The position numbers and the translations under genes were made by a program. Shown here piece by piece: positions 14,738-21,677 of a stretch of 23,217 nucleotides of DNA. Source of the DNA: DATAAZ01 sp036259875 (GTDB lineage Bacteria; Actinomycetota; Thermoleophilia; Gaiellales; Gaiellaceae); the NCBI GenBank assembly GCA_036259875.1, contig DATAAZ010000046.1, positions 1-23,217 of the forward strand. The letters are read 5' to 3'. Below the pieces are notes generated by a model that did no database searches, was not told the origin of the DNA, and was given only the letters and a program-made list of their open reading frames with translations. The number at the start of each line of letters is the position of its first letter. Within the stretch, counting starts at the first letter, position 1.

Positions 14738-15063
14738 CCGAGCTCCTCCAGGCGGTCCTCGTCGATCCCGAAGTGGTGGGCGATCTCGTGCAGAACGGTG
14801 ATCCGGATCTCCTCCTCGAGCAGTTCGGGGTCGTCCCCGAACTCCTCCACGAGCGGACGTCGGTAGATCGCGATCTTGTCCGGGAGGACGCCCTGGTAAC
14901 CCGACGACGTCCGGTCCACGAGCGGGATCCCGAGGTAGAGGCCCAAGAGGTCCGGGTCCTCCGGGTTCTCGTCCTCGACCACGATCTCGACGTTCGACAT
15001 CGCGCCGCGGAGGTCTGGTGGCAGCGACTCGACCGCGCGCTGAACGTGCTCCTCGAACGTCAT
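14728..15063 (-). CDS. small zinc metallopeptidase (zincin-like, PF06262 type)
   Basis: A 111-residue protein from ATG 15063 (MTFEEHVQRAVESLPPDL). It contains one zincin motif, V-L-H-E-I-A-H-H-F-G-I-D at residues 90-101, and the conserved preceding parts VEIVVEDENPED, LLGLYLGIPL and IAIYRRPL. This composition and length match the actinobacterial metallopeptidase family with a minimal metzincin-like fold. Substrate unknown. It starts 4 bp after the rhomboid stop, and its end overlaps glgC, so it is in the middle of a compact operon. Cytoplasmic, as no signal peptide is seen. Confidence 0.9.
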   Translation of the reverse strand: MTFEEHVQRAVESLPPDLRGAMSNVEIVVEDENPEDPDLLGLYLGIPLVDRTSSGYQGVLPDKIAIYRRPLVEEFGDDPELLEEEIRITVLHEIAHHFGIDEDRLEELGWR

Positions 15064-15067
15064 CCGC

Positions 15068-15769
15068 TCAGTACGAAGGGCGAAGCGGCCGTGGGCGGCC
15101 GCCCGCGAACGGCTTCGCCGCGAGTAGCCCGAAGACGAAGCCGCCGATATGGGCGAAGTACGCAACTCCTCCGCCCGCCTCGGGATGCGTGAACGAGTAG
15201 CCGCCCTCGATCAGCTGGAAGAGGAACCAGAGGCCGAGGTAGATGAGCGCGGGGATGGGGACGAAGAAGATCGGCGCGATCCACGTGAGCACGGTGCCGC
15301 CCGGGTGAAAGAGGATGTAGGCCCCGAGCACGGCCGCGATCGCGCCGCTCGCGCCGAGGTTCGGCACCTCGGCTTCCGCCTCGGAGCCGAACCGCAGCGT
15401 GACGAACGTCTGCAACGCGGTCGCGGCAAGCCCGCCGACGACGTAGAAGAGGAGGAAGCGGACGCGCCCGAGCGTGTCCTCGACGTTGTTGCCGAAGATC
15501 CAGAGGAAGAGCAGGTTCCCGATCAAGTGGGCCCAGCTGCCGTGCATGAACATCGACGTGAACACGGTGAGCGGCCAGTCCTCGCCGACCTGCCGGCACG
15601 AATCCTCGATCTCGCACGGGTGATATGCCGCCTCGTCGACGGAAGCGATAAAGCCGCGTCCCTGCCCGGCCTCTTCGTAGAAGAGCCAGACGAGGACGTT
15701 CGCGACGATCAGCCCGACCGTGAGGATCGGGAAGCGCCGCGTCGGGACGTTGTCCTTGAGCGGAAGCAC
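15068..15769 (-). CDS. rhomboid-family intramembrane serine protease
   Basis: A 233-residue protein from GTG 15769 with six or seven hydrophobic segments. The catalytic pair is visible: nucleophile in N-L-G-A-S-G-A-I-A (Ser141) and base in F-A-H-I-G-G-F-V-F-G (His207). The oxyanion-side motif F-M-H-G-S-W-A-H-L-I-G-N (His81, Asn85) is also present. An external loop (about residues 32-65) has two Cys that could form a disulfide. Rhomboids cleave transmembrane substrates within the bilayer. Lies 10 bp after argF and 4 bp before the metallopeptidase gene. Pairing of two proteases is suggestive but not proof of a shared pathway. Confidence 0.92.
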   Translation of the reverse strand: MLPLKDNVPTRRFPILTVGLIVANVLVWLFYEEAGQGRGFIASVDEAAYHPCEIEDSCRQVGEDWPLTVFTSMFMHGSWAHLIGNLLFLWIFGNNVEDTLGRVRFLLFYVVGGLAATALQTFVTLRFGSEAEAEVPNLGASGAIAAVLGAYILFHPGGTVLTWIAPIFFVPIPALIYLGLWFLFQLIEGGYSFTHPEAGGGVAYFAHIGGFVFGLLAAKPFAGGRPRPLRPSY

Positions 15770-15779
15770 GCGCGCCCGT

Positions 15780-16718
15780 CTACCGGATGATCAGGGCCAT
15801 GAGCGCCTTCTGAGCGTGGAGGCGGTTCTCCGCCTGGTCCCACGCGGCCGAGCGGGGGCCGTGCAGGACGTCGTCGGTGACCTCCTCGCCGTAGTGCGCG
15901 GGCAGGCAATGCATGACGACGGCCCGGTCGGACCCGAGCCGGAGCCTGTCGTCGTCGATCCGGTACGCCGCGAGGTCCCGGACACGGCGGTCCCGCTCCT
16001 CGTCTTGGCCCATGCTGGTCCACACGTCCGTGTAGAGAACGTCCGCGCCGTTCGCCGCCATCTCGGGGTCGTGCGTCAGCTCGACCGAGCCTTCCGCGCG
16101 ATCGGCCGCTTGCCGCGCCCAGCCGACCACCGTCTCGCTCGGCTCGTAGCCGGCCGGCGTGGCCGCGAGGAAGTCGGCGCCAAGCTTCGCGCACGCGACC
16201 ATGAGCGAATGACAGACGTTGTTGCCGTCGCCGAGATAGGCGACGCGAACGCCCGCGACCGCGCCGAAGCGCTCGCGGATCGTCATTACGTCGGCGAGCG
16301 CCTGGCACGGGTGAAAGTCGTCCGTGAGGCCGTTGATGACCGGGATCTCCGCGTGCTCGGCGAGCTCGTCGACGTCCGCCTGTCGGAACGTCCGGATCAT
16401 GAGCGCGTCCAGGTACCGCGAGAGGACGATCGCCGTATCGCGAATCGTCTCGCCGCGGCCGAGCTGGAGATCGTTCGCCGAGAGGTAGAGCCCCGTGCCG
16501 CCGAGCTGCGCGATTCCCACCTCGAAGCTCACGCGCGTCCGTGTCGAGGGCTTGTGGAAGATCATGCCGAGCGTCCGCCTCTCGAGGTGCCGGTCGTCGA
16601 CGCGCTGGCGGCGACGCGCCTTCAGCCGGTCGGCGAGGTCGAGGACGGTGACGAGATCCTCCGGTTCCCAGTCGTTCACCCGCAGGAAGTCCCGGCCCTT
16701 CAGGTGGGCGGAAACCAC
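15780..16718 (-). CDS. argF: ornithine carbamoyltransferase
   Basis: A 312-residue cytoplasmic enzyme from GTG 16718. Carbamoyl-phosphate motif S-T-R-T-R at residues 58-62, F-H-P-C-Q at 135-139, the ornithine-closing loop D-V-W-T-S-M-G at 231-237, and M-H-C-L-P-A-H at 269-275 are all intact. The S-M-G loop favours OTC over aspartate or other carbamoyltransferases. It transfers the carbamoyl group to ornithine to give citrulline (arginine synthesis), or runs in reverse with carbamate kinase. It leads an operon of unrelated-looking genes rather than other arg genes. A TAGGAT box 6 nt before GTG suggests a leaderless mRNA. Confidence 0.93.
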   Translation of the reverse strand: MVSAHLKGRDFLRVNDWEPEDLVTVLDLADRLKARRRQRVDDRHLERRTLGMIFHKPSTRTRVSFEVGIAQLGGTGLYLSANDLQLGRGETIRDTAIVLSRYLDALMIRTFRQADVDELAEHAEIPVINGLTDDFHPCQALADVMTIRERFGAVAGVRVAYLGDGNNVCHSLMVACAKLGADFLAATPAGYEPSETVVGWARQAADRAEGSVELTHDPEMAANGADVLYTDVWTSMGQDEERDRRVRDLAAYRIDDDRLRLGSDRAVVMHCLPAHYGEEVTDDVLHGPRSAAWDQAENRLHAQKALMALIIR

Positions 16719-16724
16719 AGCGCC

Positions 16725-16730
16725 ATCCTA
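16725..16730 (-). promoter_or_regulatory. -10 box (TAGGAT) for leaderless argF
   Basis: On the minus strand TAGGAT is followed by six bases and GTG 16718, the spacing of leaderless actinobacterial promoters. No Shine-Dalgarno is present. The -35 region of the divergent heat-shock promoter overlaps this upstream zone. Confidence 0.5.
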
Positions 16731-16742
16731 CGAGCGGCCGAC

Positions 16743-16771
16743 TTGACAACGACAGGCTTAGGTTTTATTCT
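16743..16771 (+). promoter_or_regulatory. vegetative promoter of the small heat-shock gene
   Basis: TTGACA (16743-16748) and TATTCT (16766-16771) are separated by exactly 17 bp, close to the housekeeping-sigma consensus. An A/T-rich extended region (ggttttattc) stands out from the GC-rich surroundings. About 50 nt of leader follow before the start codon. Confidence 0.7.
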
Positions 16772-16813
16772 CTCCGGGTAGTAAAGGAACCGAAGACACG
16801 GGTTCGAGGCACG

Positions 16814-16820
16814 AAGGAGG
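16814..16820 (+). promoter_or_regulatory. strong Shine-Dalgarno AAGGAGG for hsp20
   Basis: AAGGAGG sits 8 nt before ATG 16829. It is the clearest ribosome-binding site in the window and contrasts with the leaderless or SD-less starts of most neighbours. Confidence 0.85.
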
Positions 16821-16828
16821 GTTGCGAA

Positions 16829-17311
16829 ATGGCAGTTGTTCGTTGGGAGCCGTTCCGTGAGCTCGCCGCCCTTCAGAACGAGATGGGCCGCTGGATGAGC
16901 CAGATGGCCGGGGGGACGCAGCAGCCGGGGAACGGGTCGTCGACGTGGCTTCCCGCCGTCGACGTGTGGGAGACGGAGAGCGACCTCGTTCTCTCGTTCG
17001 ACCTGCCGGGGATCCCGGAGGACAAGATCTCGGTCGAGCTCGACGACAACGTCCTCACCGTCAGCGGCGAGCGCGAGCGCGCGCAGGAGCAGTCGGGCGA
17101 TCGCTTCTTCCGCTACGAGCGCCGCTTCGGGACGTTCTCGCGCAGCGTGACGCTGCCGCAGGGCGTGAACGAGGAGCAGATCCGGGCCGACTACAGAGAC
17201 GGCGTTCTCGAAGTCCGCGTCCCGAAGCCCGAGGAGCAGAAGCCGAGGCGGATCCAGATCGGCGCGTCGGAGCAGAAGACGATCGAGGGCACCGGAACGC
17301 GCCAGTCGTAA
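16829..17311 (+). CDS. Hsp20/alpha-crystallin small heat-shock protein
   Basis: A 160-residue protein. The N-terminal arm MAVVRWEPFRELAALQNEMG is typical of class A bacterial small heat-shock proteins. The alpha-crystallin domain spans about residues 41-145: PAVDVWETESDLVLSFDLPG, ISVELDDNVLTVSGER, FGTFSRSVTLPQGV, and the A-x-x-x-x-G-V-L-E-V-R-V-P-K signature. A C-terminal R-I-Q-I element can act as the I-x-I oligomer-packing motif. It is an ATP-independent holdase in the cytoplasm. Single gene with its own strong promoter and ribosome-binding site; convergent with carbamate kinase. No clear HspR (HAIR) operator was found, so heat control is unproven. Confidence 0.95.
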   Translation: MAVVRWEPFRELAALQNEMGRWMSQMAGGTQQPGNGSSTWLPAVDVWETESDLVLSFDLPGIPEDKISVELDDNVLTVSGERERAQEQSGDRFFRYERRFGTFSRSVTLPQGVNEEQIRADYRDGVLEVRVPKPEEQKPRRIQIGASEQKTIEGTGTRQS

Positions 17312-17326
17312 GGGGCGCCTACCTGC

Positions 17327-18250
17327 TCACGGAGTCGAAGCCGGGACGACGCGCGTCCCGGCTTCGCCGTTCTTGAGCGCGTCGGCGCTCGTGATGGTCG
17401 CCTCGCCACCCGTCTCGCTGACGAAGGCGAACGCGGCCTCGACCTTCGGGCGCATGCTCCCCGCGGGCAGCTCGGCGAGGATCGCGTCGTCGCGCCCGGG
17501 CCGAAGCTCGGAAACCGGGGTTGGCGAGCCCGTCTCGAAGCGGCGGTACACGGCGGCCACCTGCGTGAGGATCAAGAGCCGTGCGGCCCCGAGTCTCGTC
17601 GCGACGAGCGCAGACGCGAGGTCCTTGTCGATCACCGCGTCGACGCCGTCGTAGCGCCCGTCCCGGCGGACGACCGGGATTCCGCCTCCGCCCGCGGCGA
17701 CCACGACCGCGCCCGTCTCGACGAGCGCGCGGACGCTGGCGATCTCGAGCACCTCGAGCGGCTTCGGGGACGCGACGACGCGGCGCCAGCCCCGGCCGGC
17801 GTCCTCGGTGAGGGACCAGCCGCGCTCGCGCTCCAGCTCGTGCGCGCGGGACTCGTCGTAGAAGGGGCCGACGGGCTTCGTCGGGTGCTCGAAAGCCCGG
17901 TCACCCGCGTCGACGGCGACCCGCGTGAGGACAACGACGGCTTCGCGCCTTACGACCGCGCCGACCTCCGCCGCGACGAGCGCGCCGATCTCGGCCTGGG
18001 TCTGCGCGACGGCGAGGTAGAGCGGGAGCGGCGGCGCTTCGGCCGCCGCGAGCTCTTGCCGGAGGAGCTCGTTTCCGACCTGCGGCCCATTCCCGTGCGT
18101 GACGACGAGCGGTCCCTCGCGGAGCGTCGCCTCGATTGTCCGGAACGTGTCGGCGAGGTTCGCGCGCTGCTCGGCCGCCGTCCCGCGCTCGCCGGGACGA
18201 AGGAGTGCGTTCCCGCCGAGTGCGACGACGGTGAGCGGCGCCGCCTCCAC
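17327..18250 (-). CDS. arcC: carbamate kinase
   Basis: A 307-residue amino-acid-kinase fold protein from GTG 18250 (VEAAPLTVVALGGNALLRPG). Phosphate-binding V-V-A-L-G-G-N-A-L at residues 8-16, V-V-T-H-G-N-G-P-Q-V-G-N at 49-60, a V-V-A-A-G-G-G-G-I-P-V segment, the D-A-V-I-D-K-D-L-A-S-A signature, and G-S-M-R-P-K-V-E-A-A-F near the end are all present. It makes ATP from carbamoyl phosphate and ADP, or the reverse. Starts 8 bp after the COG2403-type GTPase, so the two are one operon. Arginine deiminase is not adjacent; OTC is 1.5 kb further left in a separate operon. Confidence 0.94.
   Translation of the reverse strand: MEAAPLTVVALGGNALLRPGERGTAAEQRANLADTFRTIEATLREGPLVVTHGNGPQVGNELLRQELAAAEAPPLPLYLAVAQTQAEIGALVAAEVGAVVRREAVVVLTRVAVDAGDRAFEHPTKPVGPFYDESRAHELERERGWSLTEDAGRGWRRVVASPKPLEVLEIASVRALVETGAVVVAAGGGGIPVVRRDGRYDGVDAVIDKDLASALVATRLGAARLLILTQVAAVYRRFETGSPTPVSELRPGRDDAILAELPAGSMRPKVEAAFAFVSETGGEATITSADALKNGEAGTRVVPASTP
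17337..17365 (+). terminator. 12-bp stem hairpin between hsp20 and arcC
   Basis: gaagccgggacg (17337-17348) pairs with cgtcccggcttc (17354-17365) around a 5-nt loop, a perfect GC-rich stem. It lies 26 bp after the hsp20 stop and inside the last codons of arcC. There is only a weak T run (gttctt) on the plus side. Likely the hsp20 terminator. Confidence 0.5.
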
Positions 18251-18258
18251 GCGCCGCG

Positions 18259-19596
18259 CTACGCGAGCGCGCGCGCCGGCTCGAGGAGGCCGCGCGCCTC
18301 GAGGAGCTGGGCGAGCGTCGGCTCGCCGATCTCCTGGAGGTGGTAGGTGACGCGGATCGCCGGCCGGTCGAAGTCGATCACGCGCCGCAGATCGATCGGC
18401 GTCCCGATCAGAACGAGCTCGGCGTCCGAGCGGCGGATCGTCTCGCGGAGGGCCTCCATCTGCTCGCGCCCGTACCCCATCGCGGGCAAGAGTTCCGTGA
18501 CGTGGGGATATCTCGCGAGGGCGCCCTGAATCGAGCCGACCGCCGCCGGCCGTGGGTCGACGAGTTCGGCGGCGCCGAACTGCTTGGCGGCGAGCACGGC
18601 CGCCCCGTACGACATGTCGCCGTGCGTCAGCGTCGGCCCGTCCTCGATCGCGAGCACGCGCTTCCCCCGGATCTCGTCGGCGTCTCCCTCGAGCTGGAAC
18701 GGGGAGGCGGCGCGGACGATCTCGGCCCCGGAGTTGAGGTCGCGGATCGAATCGATCACGGCCTCGACGTGCTCGGGCGTCGCCGTGTCGACCTTGTTGA
18801 CGACGCAAACGTCCGCCATCCGGACGTTCGCCTCGCCCGGATGGTAGCGCCGCTCGTGGCCGGCGCGGTGCGGGTCGCACACGACGATGTGAAGGTCGGG
18901 GGCGATGAAGGGCGTGTCGTTGTTGCCGCCGTCCCAGACGATCGCGTCCGCCTCCTGCTCGGCGCGGCGGAGGATCGCCTCGTAGTCGACGCCGGCGAAG
19001 ACCAGGTTGCCCTCCGCGATGTGCGGCTCGTACTCCTCGCGCTCCTCGATCGTCGCGTCGGCGGCGTCGAGGTCCTCGTAGCGCTCGAAGCGCTGGAGGG
19101 CCTGCGCGGCGAGGTCGCCGTAGGGCATCGGGTGGCGGAGAACCGCGACGCGATGCCCGGCCTCGCGGAGGATCCGGGCGACGTGGCGGGTCGTCTGGCT
19201 CTTCCCCGAGCCGGTTCGCACGGCACAGACGGCGACGACGGGCTTCGATGAGCGAAGCTCCGTCGAGCGCGGGCCGAGGAGGCGGTAGTCGGCTCCCGCG
19301 GCGAGCGCGATCGAGCCGACGTGCATGACATGCTCGTGGGCGACGTCCGAGTAGGCGAACACGACCTCGTCCACCTCCTCGCGGCGGACGAGGTCGGCGA
19401 GCTCTTCCTCGGCGACGATCGGGATTCCGCCCGGGTAGCGGCGCCCGGCCAGCTCCGCCGGGTAAACGCGCCCGTCGATATTCGGGATCTGCGTCGCCGT
19501 GAACGCGACGACCTTGACGTCGTCCCGGTTGCGGAACGCCACGTTGAAGTTGTGGAAGTCACGCCCGGCCGCACCGGCGATGACGACCTTCCTCAC
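18259..19596 (-). CDS. cyclic 2,3-diphosphoglycerate synthetase-like P-loop protein (COG2403)
   Basis: A 445-residue protein from GTG 19596. N-terminal Rossmann-like part KVVIAGAAGRDFHNFNVAFR; a second half with P-loop A-V-R-T-G-S-G-K-S-Q-T (residues 125-135), W-D-G-G-N-N-D-T-P-F (221-230) in the switch-II-like position, and guanine-type V-V-N-K-V-D (265-270). This arrangement matches COG2403, which includes archaeal cyclic 2,3-diphosphoglycerate synthetases. In bacteria the family is usually annotated by homology and its reaction is not established. It is the first gene of an operon with carbamate kinase, suggesting a role in carbamoyl-phosphate or ATP-linked metabolism. A TAAGCT box 7 nt before GTG implies a leaderless mRNA. 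Confidence 0.88.
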   Translation of the reverse strand: MRKVVIAGAAGRDFHNFNVAFRNRDDVKVVAFTATQIPNIDGRVYPAELAGRRYPGGIPIVAEEELADLVRREEVDEVVFAYSDVAHEHVMHVGSIALAAGADYRLLGPRSTELRSSKPVVAVCAVRTGSGKSQTTRHVARILREAGHRVAVLRHPMPYGDLAAQALQRFERYEDLDAADATIEEREEYEPHIAEGNLVFAGVDYEAILRRAEQEADAIVWDGGNNDTPFIAPDLHIVVCDPHRAGHERRYHPGEANVRMADVCVVNKVDTATPEHVEAVIDSIRDLNSGAEIVRAASPFQLEGDADEIRGKRVLAIEDGPTLTHGDMSYGAAVLAAKQFGAAELVDPRPAAVGSIQGALARYPHVTELLPAMGYGREQMEALRETIRRSDAELVLIGTPIDLRRVIDFDRPAIRVTYHLQEIGEPTLAQLLEARGLLEPARALA

Positions 19597-19603
19597 AAGT
19601 GGG

Positions 19604-19609
19604 AGCTTA
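19604..19609 (-). promoter_or_regulatory. -10 box (TAAGCT) for a leaderless transcript
   Basis: On the minus strand TAAGCT is followed by cccactt and GTG 19596, placing the transcript start at the start codon. No Shine-Dalgarno sequence is present. Confidence 0.5.
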
Positions 19610-19745
19610 CGCAGGCGCGCAGGACGGCACCTCGCGCGCGCCCGGCCCGCGCCCCCACGTCTCGCTCGATGGCCGGGACTCTCCTCGGCACAGGCCCGGA
19701 CCCGCCCGCCGGCGCGGTCGCTGCAAGTAGACGACTGCTACGTGC

Positions 19746-21248
19746 TCAAGCGCGAAGGGGCTCGCGCGTTCGTTCGACGATCGCCTCGAGGTCGAGCGCC
19801 GAGCCGGTGAGCTCGCGCACGAGCTCGTCCGCTGTGAGGCGCTGGCCCTCGCTCCAGAGCTCACGCAGGAGCGAGCCCGCTTCCCGCCGCGTGAACCAGG
19901 CGTTGCCGAACTCCTCGCGCAGGAACTCCTGCACCTGCGCTTCGAACGCCCAGGAGCGGATGTAGGACGACGCGTAGAAGCCGGGATCCACGTCGGCAAG
20001 GAAATCGGCGTCCGAGGGGGCGATCTTCGTCGCGTCGCTGAGAATCTCGACGTAGCGACGGCGCACCTCGTCGAGCTCGCCGCTTCCGTCGCGGCCGTGG
20101 AGCTCGAGCTCGTAGAGGAGCTTCGCGGCGTAGCGGCGGACGTAGAAAAGGCGGGTCGCGGCCGACTCGGCGGCGAAGCGGTCGGGACGGCCGAAGCTGA
20201 GGCGACGCGTGAGCCACACGCGGTCGTCGACCAGGAGCTCGAAGAGCGCCGCCCACCCCTCGGTGACGGCGTTATCGCCGAGCCGGCGCGCCTCCATCGG
20301 AAGGTCGGCCGAGGTGTGCGCGTAGTGTTCGGTGTGGCCCGCCTCGTGAAAGAGCGCGTGCCAGTCGTCCGGGCCGCCGATCGGTTGGATCACGAGGACG
20401 ACGCGGCCGGGGATCTCGATCGGCGCGCAAAAGGCGCGCGGCGACTTCTTCGGTCGCGGGTGGAGGTCGAGCTCCACGTTCTCCTGTGCCTCGAGATCGA
20501 TCCCGAGATCGGCGAGCGTCCCGACCAGCGCGGGCAGCATCGCGTCCGCGGGGAAGCCGTCGTCCCAGTCGGCAGCCCGGAAGAGGCGGAGGAGGTCCGA
20601 ACGGCGAGCGTCCTCGAGACCGATCCCCACGCGGGCCCGGAAGAGCCGATCCATCGAGCGTACGTACTCGTCCTCCGTCGCGTCGAGAAGCTGCTCGCAC
20701 TCGGGGGCGAGAGCGGCGAGGCCCAGCCCGAACCGCTCGTAGACGTCGCGGTACGTCGGGGCGCCGAGCTCCGGCGCCGCCGCCCGGATGCGCTCGAGGC
20801 TGCGGACGTAGTAGGGGTTGAGGTGCTCGTCGACCACCGCCGCGCGGGCGCGCTCGAGCCGCTCGCGCCGCGCGCGGTCCGGCTCGTTCGCGATCTCGGC
20901 GCGCGTCAGGCGGAACGGGACCGAGTCGCCGTCGACCTCGACGGTCAAGGAGGCTTCGAGCCGCCCGACCTCCTCGGTCTCCTCGCGCGTGAGCTCGCCG
21001 AGGTACCCTTCGCAGGCGAAGCGCCAGAGGTCACGCGAGGCGAGACCGTCCTCGACGGAGGCCTCGAGGCGGCGGCACGTCTCGAGCGACATGAGATCGG
21101 CGTACCGCTCGTAGATCGGAGCCAGGTCGAGCTCGTCCTTGCGGCCGGCGAGATGGAGGTAGTGCTCCTCGTCGAGCTCCGCGAGAAACCGGTCGGCCTC
21201 GTCGCGGTACGCGTCGACGGAAGCGCTCGCGAGGGAGGCCAACCCCAT
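19746..21248 (-). CDS. HEXXH metallopeptidase, M3/M32-like
   Basis: A 500-residue, mainly helical, charged protein from ATG 21248. The zinc site is A-L-F-H-E-A-G-H-T-E-H-Y-A-H at about residues 298-311. A downstream N-A-V-T-E-G-W-A-A-L-F-E (Glu about 330) supplies the gluzincin third ligand. FYVRRYAAKLLYELELHGRD and DPGFYASSYIRSWAFEAQVQ follow, as in M3-like oligopeptidases where substrate-binding Tyr/His lie late. Similar to thimet-oligopeptidase and carboxypeptidase-Taq folds, but no exact subfamily is recognised. No signal peptide, so cytoplasmic. Divergent from yjbQ with only 22 bp between start codons. Confidence 0.85.
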   Translation of the reverse strand: MGLASLASASVDAYRDEADRFLAELDEEHYLHLAGRKDELDLAPIYERYADLMSLETCRRLEASVEDGLASRDLWRFACEGYLGELTREETEEVGRLEASLTVEVDGDSVPFRLTRAEIANEPDRARRERLERARAAVVDEHLNPYYVRSLERIRAAAPELGAPTYRDVYERFGLGLAALAPECEQLLDATEDEYVRSMDRLFRARVGIGLEDARRSDLLRLFRAADWDDGFPADAMLPALVGTLADLGIDLEAQENVELDLHPRPKKSPRAFCAPIEIPGRVVLVIQPIGGPDDWHALFHEAGHTEHYAHTSADLPMEARRLGDNAVTEGWAALFELLVDDRVWLTRRLSFGRPDRFAAESAATRLFYVRRYAAKLLYELELHGRDGSGELDEVRRRYVEILSDATKIAPSDADFLADVDPGFYASSYIRSWAFEAQVQEFLREEFGNAWFTRREAGSLLRELWSEGQRLTADELVRELTGSALDLEAIVERTREPLRA

Positions 21249-21256
21249 CGGCGGCG

Positions 21257-21264
21257 TACGATAC
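21257..21264. promoter_or_regulatory. overlapping divergent -10 boxes (TACGAT / TATCGT)
   Basis: In the 22-bp gap between divergent starts, TACGAT (plus, 21257-21262) ends 8 nt before GTG 21271. On the minus strand TATCGT (21264-21259) ends 10 nt before ATG 21248. Both fit TANNNT and share four base pairs. Confidence 0.5.
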
Positions 21265-21270
21265 CCGCCC

Positions 21271-21672
21271 GTGCTGCACGAGTTCGACGTCCAGACGGAG
21301 CGCCGAACGCAGGCGGTCGACGTGACCGCGTCCGTTCGCGAAGCGCTCGCCGACGCCGGAGACGCGGCCGCGGCGCTCGTCTACGTCCCGCACACGACCG
21401 CGGCGGTCGTCGTCCAGGAGCGCGCCGACCCGGCCGTCGGTCGCGACCTCGAGCGGGCGCTCGAGCGGATCGTCTCGGACGAGTGGAACTGGGAGCATGT
21501 CGAGGCGGGCGAGGAGAACGCCCCCTCGCACGTGCGCGCTGCGCTCACCGCGACCTCGGTCGTGATCCCGCTCCGCGGCGGCGACCTCGCGCTCGGAACG
21601 TGGCAGGCGGTCTTCTTCTGCGAGTTCGACGGGCCGCGCCGCCGCAAGGTGTACGTGACCCCGCTTCGCTGA
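21271..21672 (+). CDS. yjbQ: YjbQ-family protein (UPF0047; secondary thiamine-phosphate synthase type)
   Basis: A 133-residue protein from GTG 21271. The family signature is intact: V-Y-V-P-H-T-T-A-A-V-V-V-Q-E near residues 30-43, SDEWNWEHVEAGEENAPSHV in the middle, and G-D-L-A-L-G-T-W-Q-A-V-F-F-C-E-F-D-G-P-R-R-R-K-V-Y-V-T at the end. The conserved His and Glu residues are placed as in the trimeric metal-binding fold. Some members have weak thiamine-phosphate synthase activity; the physiological role is unsettled. The stop is 5 bp before the ureohydrolase gene, so they are co-transcribed. Confidence 0.93.
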   Translation: MLHEFDVQTERRTQAVDVTASVREALADAGDAAAALVYVPHTTAAVVVQERADPAVGRDLERALERIVSDEWNWEHVEAGEENAPSHVRAALTATSVVIPLRGGDLALGTWQAVFFCEFDGPRRRKVYVTPLR

Positions 21673-21677
21673 CGCGG

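Noticed and set aside
16719..16828. HspR (HAIR) or CIRCE operator upstream of hsp20
   Set aside because: CTTGAC is present, but there is no inverted ACTCAAG partner at the right spacing and no CIRCE repeat.
21249..21270. Guanidine (ykkC-type) riboswitch ahead of the yjbQ-ureohydrolase unit
   Set aside because: Only 22 bp separate the divergent starts, far too short for a riboswitch aptamer.
20097..21677. Plus-strand extension of the ureohydrolase frame to 841 residues
   Set aside because: The upstream part is antisense to the metallopeptidase and passes through yjbQ out of frame; the family start fits GTG 21678.
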